A stretch of DNA of 36,983 nt from contig JADFNB010000031.1 of assembly GCA_022563595.1 (NCBI GenBank), positions 1 through 36,983 of the forward strand, given 5' to 3'. Position 1 is the stretch's first letter. Each line of letters starts with the position of its first letter. Position numbers and translations under genes: made by a program. Below, one piece after another: positions 31,140 through 36,983 of the stretch. Below the pieces are notes generated by a model, which saw nothing but the letters and a program-made list of their open reading frames with translations, did no database searches and was not told the origin of the DNA. This DNA is from Gemmatimonadota bacterium (GTDB taxonomy: Bacteria; Gemmatimonadota; Gemmatimonadetes; Gemmatimonadales; GWC2-71-9).

Positions 31140-32126
31140 ATGATGCCCCGACCGAAACCGGGCGTCCTGGCAGCGTTCGCAGCAATCTACTTCATCTGGG
31201 GTTCTACGTACCTCGCCATAAAGTTCGCCATCATCTCGGTGCCGCCGTTCACCATGACCGCGACCCGATCGTTCATTGCTGGAGCGATCCTGTACGGATG
31301 GGGTCGATTGCGTGGGGAGGCGCCGCCGCGCGCGGCGCATTGGAGAAGTGGCGCGGCAGTGGGGGCGTTACTGTTCCTGGGTGGCCACGGAGGCCTGGGC
31401 TGGGCACAGCAGTACGTGCCGTCGGGGGTCGCCTCCTTGTTCATCGCCACCATCCCCTTGTGGATGACGCTCGCTGAGGTGATGACCGAGCGGAATGCGA
31501 CGATCACGGCGCGCACGATGCTCGGGATTGCGGCCGGACTGGCGGGCATCTGGCTGTTGGTGGGGCCGCGCGCGTTGCTGGACGGCCAGCCGGTTTATCC
31601 GTTCGGCGCCGCAGTACTGGTGCTCGCCGCACTCGCGTGGTCGGTGGGATCGGTCCTGGCCCGACGTGCGCCACGACCATCGTCGCTGACCGTAACGACG
31701 GGTACGTACCTCCTCACCGGCGGGGCCATGCTGTACGTCGCTGGTCTCGTCACGGGGGAAGCCCGGGGCTTCGACCCGGCAGCGATGTCGCTCCGGTCTC
31801 TCGTTGCGCTCAGCTACCTGATCGTGTTCGGCTCGGTCATTGCGTTTGGCGCGTACTCCTGGCTGCTACGGTGCGCCTCGCTCGCGGCCGTTTCAACCTA
31901 TGCGTTCGTGAACCCGATCATCGCCGTCACTCTCGGATGGGCGATTGGCGGTGAACCCTTGACTCAACGGGTGTTCGCGGCAACGGCGCTCGTGATTGCG
32001 GGCGTGATATTGATTCTTATCGATCGTTCCACGGGGGGTAGGGCGGCCTCGTCCACCAGTCAGTCAGTCAGTCCGGCACGCGGCGGGGCGGTTGCAGCAA
32101 CGTTGCACGGGGAGGAGTGTGCATGA
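31140..32126 (+). CDS. EamA/DMT-family transporter
   Basis: 328 residues (327 if the second of two adjacent ATGs is used), ten membrane helices in two EamA halves. The start of the first helix, Tyr-Phe-Ile-Trp-Gly-Ser-Thr-Tyr-Leu-Ala-Ile-Lys-Phe, is typical, as is the second-half segment Tyr-Leu-Ile-Val-Phe-Gly-Ser-Val-Ile-Ala-Phe. These carriers export amino acids or other metabolites (RhtA/YedA-like). The C-terminal tail after the last helix is polar and includes a (CAGT)4 repeat. The stop overlaps the start of the M20 gene (ATGA). Substrate unknown; pairing with a peptidase suggests a peptide or amino-acid derivative. Confidence 0.9.
   Translation: MMPRPKPGVLAAFAAIYFIWGSTYLAIKFAIISVPPFTMTATRSFIAGAILYGWGRLRGEAPPRAAHWRSGAAVGALLFLGGHGGLGWAQQYVPSGVASLFIATIPLWMTLAEVMTERNATITARTMLGIAAGLAGIWLLVGPRALLDGQPVYPFGAAVLVLAALAWSVGSVLARRAPRPSSLTVTTGTYLLTGGAMLYVAGLVTGEARGFDPAAMSLRSLVALSYLIVFGSVIAFGAYSWLLRCASLAAVSTYAFVNPIIAVTLGWAIGGEPLTQRVFAATALVIAGVILILIDRSTGGRAASSTSQSVSPARGGAVAATLHGEECA
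32057..32073 (+). repeat. (CAGT)4 repeat in the 3' end of the EamA gene
   Basis: Four perfect CAGT units plus one C, 50 bases before the stop. A gain or loss of one unit would shift the frame of the tail and move the stop away from the ATGA overlap that couples it to the M20 gene. Confidence 0.75.
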
Positions 32127-33505
32127 CACGAGTCGACGCGTTCGTCACGGCCAACCGCGGGCGGATGCTCTCGGAACTCAAGGATCTCCTCCGCATTCCG
32201 AGTGTCTCGACCGATCCGGCGCGTGCGGCCGATTGCCGCAGGGCGGCGAAGTGGATAGCCGACCATCTCCGATCCCTGGGGTGTCGTGCGGTTAAACTGA
32301 TCGGGAGCCAGACGCACCCGGTGGTGTACGCCGAGGGCCCGAGGGTTCCCGGACGCCCGACCGTCCTTGTTTACGGCCACTACGACGTCCAACCTCCCGA
32401 CCCGCTCGACGAGTGGAACAGTCCGCCGTTCGAACCGACGGAGCGGGATGGCAATCTGTATGCGCGGGGAGCGACCGACGACAAAGGCCAACTGTTTGCG
32501 ATCGTCAAGGCGTTCGAGGCCGTGTCGCTCGGCGGTGATCCTCCGGTCAACGTGCGCTTCCTCGTGGAAGGGCAGGAGGAAACGGGAGGGCAGGTGCTGT
32601 TCGAGTTGACTGCAGACCGCCCGGAGCTGCTGTGTGCGGACGTGGCACTCGTGGCCGACGGATCGTACTATGCGCCGGGGTGGCCATCGGTCGAGGTCGG
32701 CGTGCGGGGTCTGTGCTACGCGGAGATCGTGGTGCGAACTCTGGAGGGCGATCTGCATTCTGGGCTCTATGGCGGCGTCGCTCCCAATGCCCACGAGACT
32801 CTCGCGTTCCTGCTCACGGCGCTCAGGACGCCGGGCGGTCGGATCCGCATCCCCGGCTTCTACGACGACGTCCGTAGACCGCGCGTACGGGAACGCGACT
32901 CGTGGAAGCGATTGCCGTTCAGCGAATCCCGATTCAAGCGGGAAGAGGTACGTGCGCGCGCCCTGGTTGGGGATAACCGCTATTCCGTGCACGAGCGGAT
33001 CTGGGCGCGCCCCACTTTCGAGGTTCATGGCATCAGCGGTGGCTTCGTCGGCGACGGCATCAAGACCGTGATCCCGGCGGAAGCCCGCGCCAAGGTGAGC
33101 CTGCGGCTCGTGCCCGATCAAAGAGCCGACACGGTGTTCCGCCAACTCACCAAAACGGTTCGGGCCGCGGCGCCGAAGTATGCGAAGGTCGACATTCGGC
33201 TGCTGACCGAAACGGACCCGGTGTTGATCGACGTGAACCACGCCGCCTTCCGAAACATCGACCAGGCCTTCCGCGAGGTCGAGGGTCGAGGGGTAGTGCT
33301 CACCTGCTCTGGTGGCTCGCTTCCCATCCTCGCAAGACTCGGCGAAGCAGGCGCTGCGGTGGCACTGGTCGGCATCGGACTCCCGGACGATCGGCTCCAT
33401 GCGCCCAACGAGAAGCTCAGCATCGAGCAGTTCACCAAAGGCGTGCGTGCATTCGCACGGTTCTTCGAATTGATGAAAACCACCACAGAAGAGGAGCGCT
33501 CATGA
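32123..33505 (+). CDS. M20-family metallopeptidase (dipeptidase-like)
   Basis: 460 residues. The ATG at 32123 has GGGGAGGAG at an ideal five-base distance, better than the in-frame GTG at 32117. The co-catalytic zinc site is plain: His-Tyr-Asp-Val-Gln-Pro-Pro (first His/Asp), Gly-Ala-Thr-Asp-Asp-Lys-Gly (bridging Asp), Glu-Gly-Gln-Glu-Glu-Thr-Gly (catalytic Glu and ligand Glu). A dimerisation lobe sits between about 190 and 330. Length and motifs match the M20 dipeptidase group that cuts short peptides or N-acyl amino acids in the cytosol. Coupled to EamA upstream and to the ABM gene downstream. Confidence 0.93.
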   Translation: MTRVDAFVTANRGRMLSELKDLLRIPSVSTDPARAADCRRAAKWIADHLRSLGCRAVKLIGSQTHPVVYAEGPRVPGRPTVLVYGHYDVQPPDPLDEWNSPPFEPTERDGNLYARGATDDKGQLFAIVKAFEAVSLGGDPPVNVRFLVEGQEETGGQVLFELTADRPELLCADVALVADGSYYAPGWPSVEVGVRGLCYAEIVVRTLEGDLHSGLYGGVAPNAHETLAFLLTALRTPGGRIRIPGFYDDVRRPRVRERDSWKRLPFSESRFKREEVRARALVGDNRYSVHERIWARPTFEVHGISGGFVGDGIKTVIPAEARAKVSLRLVPDQRADTVFRQLTKTVRAAAPKYAKVDIRLLTETDPVLIDVNHAAFRNIDQAFREVEGRGVVLTCSGGSLPILARLGEAGAAVALVGIGLPDDRLHAPNEKLSIEQFTKGVRAFARFFELMKTTTEEERS

Positions 33506-33813
33506 TCGCAAGGATTTGGCGCGGCCGGACGCGGACGGAGCATGCCCACGAGTATGTCGATTACATAAAGAAGACGGGCGTCAAGCAACACCGTGAGACA
33601 CCGGGCAACCGTGGCTCGATGATCCTAACGCGGGAGAACGGCGACGAAGTGGAATTCCTGGTCGTCTCGCTGTGGGAATCGTTAGATGTGGTGCGAGCCT
33701 TCGCGGGTGAGCGACCGGAAGTCGCCGTCTACTATCCGGAGGACGAGAAGTTCCTGCTCGAGTTTGAGCCCGAGGTGCGTCACTACGAGGTTGCGGTTGC
33801 CGAGCTGGCGTGA
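33502..33813 (+). CDS. Antibiotic biosynthesis monooxygenase (ABM)-fold protein
   Basis: 103 residues, one ferredoxin-like ABM domain. It begins Met-Ile-Ala-Arg-Ile-Trp-Arg-Gly, followed by the helix Glu-Tyr-Val-Asp-Tyr-Ile, and has the strand Val-Glu-Phe-Leu-Val-Val-Ser-Leu-Trp-Glu-Ser. Members act as small cofactor-free oxygenases, haem-degrading enzymes or only binding proteins, and the reaction here is unknown. The start overlaps the M20 stop by four bases (ATGA). It is the last gene of the operon; the CGNR gene converges on it with a 27-bp gap. Confidence 0.8.
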   Translation: MIARIWRGRTRTEHAHEYVDYIKKTGVKQHRETPGNRGSMILTRENGDEVEFLVVSLWESLDVVRAFAGERPEVAVYYPEDEKFLLEFEPEVRHYEVAVAELA

Positions 33814-33840
33814 GGGCGCGCGCCGGTGGCCGATTGGTCC

Positions 33841-34497
33841 TTACGAGGCGCGTTGTCCCTGTCGGAAACGGCGGGCTTTGACTCGGTTCCCGCACACGGC
33901 CATGTCGCACCATCGGCGCGATCGGTTCTTGCTCTGATCCAAGAAAAGCCACGCACAATTGTCGGCCCCGCACTCCCGTACGCGATCCAGTCGGTCAGAC
34001 GTGAGCAGTTCGGCGGCCGACTGAACCACTGGCCAAAGAACACGATCAAGGGCATCTTCGGTATCCCATTCCCACCGGTATGTGCAGTCGTTATGGGTGA
34101 GCCGCCGCCGCACCAGGGCGTTGGACAGGTGCTCGTTCAACACATCAAGGGTTGCTGTCGGTGGTGACACTCCACGCGTTAATGCGGAGAACGTCTCGAA
34201 GATGGCCTCGCGCAACGCTCTAGCCCGCCGCAGCACGGCGGTTGCCTGACGTTTGTGCAGTATCGCCCTGGCTCGTAGCCTCTTTGCCACGCGAGGCGTG
34301 ATGGCTTTTGCCTGCAGGCTCCACCGTACGAGGTCGCCGTAATCGGCAAGCAGCTCACGGGCCGCGTCCGTGGGCCGAGAGTCAACCGTATTTGCGAAGT
34401 CCAGGCAGAACTCCCCGCCAGTCAACTCGTAGAGGTATCCGTCAGGGGTTCCGATTCCGCCGCCCCTAGTTCGATTCGACTTCTCGCGCCGGCTCAT
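33841..34497 (-). CDS. CGNR zinc-finger transcriptional regulator (ABATE domain)
   Basis: 218 residues. The N-terminal ABATE-type part begins Glu-Leu-Thr-Gly-Gly-Glu-Phe-Cys-Leu-Asp-Phe-Ala-Asn-Thr. The C-terminal zinc finger is classical: Cys-Gly-Ala-Asp-Asn-Cys, Phe-Leu-Asp-Gln-Ser-Lys-Asn-Arg-Ser-Arg-Arg-Trp-Cys, and the name-giving Cys-Gly-Asn-Arg. These are putative stress-induced transcription regulators. A near-perfect 28-bp palindrome lies three bases before its start, a good place for autoregulation, and one arm recurs at the EamA operon promoter. I infer that it controls that operon. Confidence 0.9.
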   Translation of the reverse strand: MSRREKSNRTRGGGIGTPDGYLYELTGGEFCLDFANTVDSRPTDAARELLADYGDLVRWSLQAKAITPRVAKRLRARAILHKRQATAVLRRARALREAIFETFSALTRGVSPPTATLDVLNEHLSNALVRRRLTHNDCTYRWEWDTEDALDRVLWPVVQSAAELLTSDRLDRVRECGADNCAWLFLDQSKNRSRRWCDMAVCGNRVKARRFRQGQRAS

Positions 34498-34500
34498 AGA

Positions 34501-34528
34501 TAACCTGCAAGATAATCTTGACAGGTTA
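34501..34528. promoter_or_regulatory. 28-bp palindromic operator candidate before the CGNR gene
   Basis: TAACCTG-CAAGAT-A-ATCTTG-A-CAGGTTA: the left half (34501-34513) and right half (34515-34528) pair over 13 positions with a single extra A. It lies between 34501 and 34528, right before the CGNR start at 34497. A minus-strand promoter, TTGCGT / 17 bp / TTATCT, would have its -10 inside it, so binding would block transcription. Confidence 0.7.
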
Positions 34529-34541
34529 CGTGACGCAACGT

Positions 34542-34587
34542 TACCCTGTGATTGGTAGTGGTCCAGTGGACCACTACCCTGTGATTG
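34542..34587. repeat. 13-bp direct repeats flanking a 23-bp palindrome
   Basis: TACCCTGTGATTG occurs at 34542-34554 and again at 34575-34587. Between and partly overlapping them lies GTAGTGGTCC-A-GTGGACCACTAC (34555-34577), a near-perfect palindrome. It lies about 45-90 bp upstream of the CGNR start. It could be a second operator set or a very small insertion with target duplication. The rest of the gap to 34705 shows nothing clear. Confidence 0.6.
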
Positions 34588-34705
34588 TACGCCCTCCAGA
34601 GCCTCGGACCACGTACATGGTGGGACCCGTCGGCTTGTCAGAGTGGTAGGTGACAGTGGCGTTGTCTGACTAGAACGGACCGCGGTTCGTCTACTTACGA
34701 AGGGC

Positions 34706-35701
34706 TCACCGCCGACTTCTCATCGTTGCCAGGCGCCGGCGCGCCATGGCGTGGTCGGGATGACGTTCGAGCCAGGACTCGAACACTGCCATACCCTGCT
34801 CTTGTTCTCCGGAAAACCAGAGCGCGTCGCCGAAGCTCTCATTGGGTACGTACTCGTCGGGGAACGTTTCCAGGTTCTTACTGAAGATCTGCATGGCCTC
34901 CGACTGGTGATCGGCCCTGAAATACCCCCATCCCAGATTGTCCAGCATCGACCAGGTGACTACGTCTTCCGGCTCCGTGGTGAGGGCTTCCTCGAAGACG
35001 CCCAACCCGGCCTCGATTCCTTCCTCGCTCATGGCCTGCCGGATAACAAATGACACGGTGACAGCGCGTGCGGCGGGCTGATTCGGAAAGACCTCTTCGT
35101 TGAGCTCCGAGATGGTGACCGCATCCTCGAATGAGCCCCGCTGTGCCACGGCGTTTGCGATCGAAGGCAGGACAGTGAAGCGAAAATCGTAGGCGTCGGC
35201 GCCGAAGTAGCGCCGCCTGAGGGCGCGGTAACGGGTGATGGTACTGTCCACGCCGCCGGCCTCATAACTGGCCATGAGGATGTCCGGCAGCGGGCGGGGA
35301 TCCGTCCGTCCGGCGTGGCAGGTGTAACAGGTCACCTTCAAGCCGGGTGCGACCCGGCTTTCGAGACCTTCTAGCCGAGAGTTTATTTCTTGGACCATGG
35401 CCAGCATGACCCGGGCTTTACGTTTCGTGAGCTTTTCGTCCGACGCGAAGTCCCAGCTGTCTGACGGCTGTTCCATGTCGCCTACGTGACAGAAGAGACA
35501 CCCTTCGTTCTGGCGACGTGGAAGCCCGAGGCCCCGCAGGTTCTCGATCATCACCCGGTTCAGGGCGGAGCGCGAAATGTCTTGAGGTAGAACCTGCAGA
35601 TTTTGCGGCGGGTCTTGCTGTCCGGAGAGGGTGGCCGCGGAAGCGGCGATGAGGATCAGGCCGAGAAGACTCGGCGCTACCAAATGCTTCAATTCATTCA
35701 T
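34706..35701 (-). CDS. Exported dihaem cytochrome c (reaction-centre cytochrome type) with TPR tail
   Basis: 331 residues. A signal segment (about 8-25) is followed by two haem-binding motifs: Cys68-Leu-Phe-Cys-His72 in Asn-Glu-Gly-Cys-Leu-Phe-Cys-His, and Cys125-Tyr-Thr-Cys-His129. The segment Trp-Asp-Phe-Ala-Ser-Asp-Glu-Lys with Met-Val-Gln-Glu-Ile-Asn matches the family of photosynthetic reaction-centre cytochrome c subunits, which also occurs in non-phototrophs. Here only two haems, not four, are seen. From about 185 on the sequence is helical with TPR-like repeats (Gly-Leu-Gly-Val-Phe-Glu-Glu-Ala-Leu and similar). Periplasmic electron carrier; partner unknown. Confidence 0.88.
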   Translation of the reverse strand: MNELKHLVAPSLLGLILIAASAATLSGQQDPPQNLQVLPQDISRSALNRVMIENLRGLGLPRRQNEGCLFCHVGDMEQPSDSWDFASDEKLTKRKARVMLAMVQEINSRLEGLESRVAPGLKVTCYTCHAGRTDPRPLPDILMASYEAGGVDSTITRYRALRRRYFGADAYDFRFTVLPSIANAVAQRGSFEDAVTISELNEEVFPNQPAARAVTVSFVIRQAMSEEGIEAGLGVFEEALTTEPEDVVTWSMLDNLGWGYFRADHQSEAMQIFSKNLETFPDEYVPNESFGDALWFSGEQEQGMAVFESWLERHPDHAMARRRLATMRSRR

Positions 35702-35731
35702 GCAGCAGACCTCCCAGAGTTCGAAAATCCT

Positions 35732-35750
35732 TCGCGGCTCTCAGCCGCGA
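35732..35750. repeat. Perfect hairpin in the divergent region before cytochrome and lipoprotein genes
   Basis: TCGCGGCT-CTC-AGCCGCGA, an 8-bp stem with a three-base loop, lies 31 bp before the cytochrome start and 42 bp before the lipoprotein start. It could be an operator shared by the two divergent genes or a leader hairpin. Confidence 0.5.
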
Positions 35751-35792
35751 TAACGCGCGCGCTAGTCCACCGACCCAACCTTGCTGATCGGA

Positions 35793-36983
35793 ATGTTTAT
35801 CCAGTCCGTGCGGCGGCTGACCTTAAAACCGCTCGTCTTTCTGGCAGTACTCTCGACCGCAGTAATCCTGGCATGCAAGGACGACCCGTTGAGCCCCGAC
35901 GGCACGGGTAGACTGACGATCACGGTCGTGCCCTATGAGGGCGCTCAGGCCGAGGCCAGCGCTGCTTCGGACGCCGAATCATCAGCTGAAGCACGCCGAA
36001 GTACCACGACCAGCAGGGGCACCACCAGACCTTCGGAACAAACATCGGACAAAGCGCGCGATCTCAATATTGGACCCGAGAAAAAAGAGGCTAAAACCAC
36101 CCGTCAGACAGCGGCGGCGCCGCCCCGGCGTGACCTTCTCCGTGTAACCGTGAGCGGTCCTGAAACCAGAACCCTGGACTTCATACCCAATGCGGACGGC
36201 AGCGTTGACGTGACCATTGAAAGCCTCCCGGAGGGTTTGTATTCGGTAGAGCTTTTGGGCATTGACATTGATCTCGGCGTTGAGCTCGTCTCGGAGTACG
36301 GAATCAACAACAGCGTAACGGTGGTCGAGGACCAGACCCGCACCGCAGTCATTTCGTTTGGGTCGTTCCTGCCCGTCATCGATCCGACGCTTCCGGCTCA
36401 GACTTCGGAGTTTTCTTTTGTCGTCGGCTGGGCGGCTATTCCTTCCGCCACCGGCTATTTGTTCGAGTTGGCGGACCCGACCTTCTCTACCCCTATTACG
36501 TTTTCAACGACCCTCACGAGCGTCATTATAACCGTTGATTCGCTGGAACCCGTCTCGATGCGCGTGCGAGCGGAGAACAACAACGTGCCGGCCGCGCAGG
36601 CCAAACCCAGCGACCCCGTATTGGTAGACGTGGTGGCAGATATCAATCCCACTGGCGACGACAACACGACTGCGCCGTCGCTCGGTGTCGGCCGCGGGGC
36701 AAACGGTCAATACGCCAATTTCAACATCTTCCCGGCAACCGATGAGGATTGGTTTGCCATCGACCTCACCACCGACGCGACACTAACGGTCGATGTGCTG
36801 ACCGAGTCGTTGCCGTCTCCGCCGCCGGGAGGGGCGGGGGCGGGGGCGGGGCCAGCATTGGAGGTCATCTCGGCAGCCTCGGCCTCGGGTGCCTCGGCCT
36901 CGCCGCTAGACCCGGTGGTGGAAATATTCGATCCCGGCCTCACCGTGATCGCAACCAATGATGACAGGGACGCCACAACCGTC
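35793..36983 (+). CDS. Large exported lipoprotein, 5' part (runs off the window)
   Basis: 397 codons from the ATG at 35793, still open at the window edge. The signal peptide is basic (Arg-Arg near 7-8), then hydrophobic, with lipobox Ile-Leu-Ala-Cys at about 25-28 followed by Lys-Asp-Asp-Pro. Residues about 45-110 are an Ala/Ser/Thr/Arg-rich linker. Two beta-sandwich-like parts follow (about 115-195 and 200-275, the second with fibronectin-III-like wording). At about 300-397 comes a segment like the pre-peptidase (PPC) fold, with Asp-Glu-Asp-Trp-Phe-Ala-Ile-Asp-Leu and Val-Glu-Ile-Phe-Asp-Pro-Gly-Leu. A Gly-Ala and Ala-Ser low-complexity stretch lies at about 345-370. Likely surface-exposed; function unknown. 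Confidence 0.85.
   Translation, partial: MFIQSVRRLTLKPLVFLAVLSTAVILACKDDPLSPDGTGRLTITVVPYEGAQAEASAASDAESSAEARRSTTTSRGTTRPSEQTSDKARDLNIGPEKKEAKTTRQTAAAPPRRDLLRVTVSGPETRTLDFIPNADGSVDVTIESLPEGLYSVELLGIDIDLGVELVSEYGINNSVTVVEDQTRTAVISFGSFLPVIDPTLPAQTSEFSFVVGWAAIPSATGYLFELADPTFSTPITFSTTLTSVIITVDSLEPVSMRVRAENNNVPAAQAKPSDPVLVDVVADINPTGDDNTTAPSLGVGRGANGQYANFNIFPATDEDWFAIDLTTDATLTVDVLTESLPSPPPGGAGAGAGPALEVISAASASGASASPLDPVVEIFDPGLTVIATNDDRDATTV

Overview
This is a GC-rich (about 65 % by eye) bacterial chromosome segment with no rRNA, tRNA or CRISPR array that I can see. The gene families suggest Gemmatimonadota or a related soil lineage: paired extracytoplasmic-function (ECF) sigma/anti-sigma operons, DUF4097 repeat proteins, secreted HEAT-repeat proteins, a reaction-centre-type cytochrome c, a fused membrane/spermidine-synthase-like protein, and a lysine-rich SWIB protein. 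This assignment is an inference; there is no phylogenetic marker RNA in the window.

Layout. 1-2006 is mostly gene-free, apart from the start of a minus-strand exported protein, one 53-residue lipoprotein and some hairpins. 2007-3100 (+) holds a GNAT acetyltransferase and a histone-H1-like/SWIB protein. 3243-7194 (-) is a ribosome-biogenesis operon, ffh-rpsP-rimM-trmD-rplS-rnhB, whose Ffh carries a low-complexity insertion. 7245-11403 holds a dicarboxylate-type symporter (-), a DUF445 membrane protein (+) and a zinc-peptidase-like lipoprotein (-). 11502-14436 (-) is a sigma / anti-sigma / DUF4097 / DUF4097 operon. 14483-16013 (-) holds prepilin peptidase and a SpoU-type RNA methyltransferase. 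16071-18384 (+) holds thiD and a HAD 5'-nucleotidase. 18469-23522 is a probable polyphosphate / phospho-signal neighbourhood: SixA and a CHAD-CYTH fusion on +, Ppx/GppA-HD and an M48 peptidase on -.

From 23523 the window becomes more mobile in character. It has two clusters of a 71-bp palindromic repeat (23632-23790 and 30670-30860) and two same-orientation 145-bp copies of a transposase-tail relic (26695-26839 and 30891-31035). The two relics bracket a second sigma / anti-sigma / HEAT / HEAT / coiled-coil operon (26886-30600). The two sigma operons share an upstream motif, AACCCTTT-N13-GTCC, with identical spacing, which I read as a common ECF promoter.

31140-33813 (+) is a coupled operon (EamA transporter, M20 peptidase, ABM-fold protein). 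It converges on a CGNR-type regulator (-, 33841-34497). The palindromic operator candidate of this regulator has a half-site that also overlaps the -35 box of the EamA operon promoter, which suggests a small local regulon. The window ends with a reaction-centre-type dihaem cytochrome with a TPR tail (-) and the first 397 codons of a large lipoprotein (+) that runs off the end.
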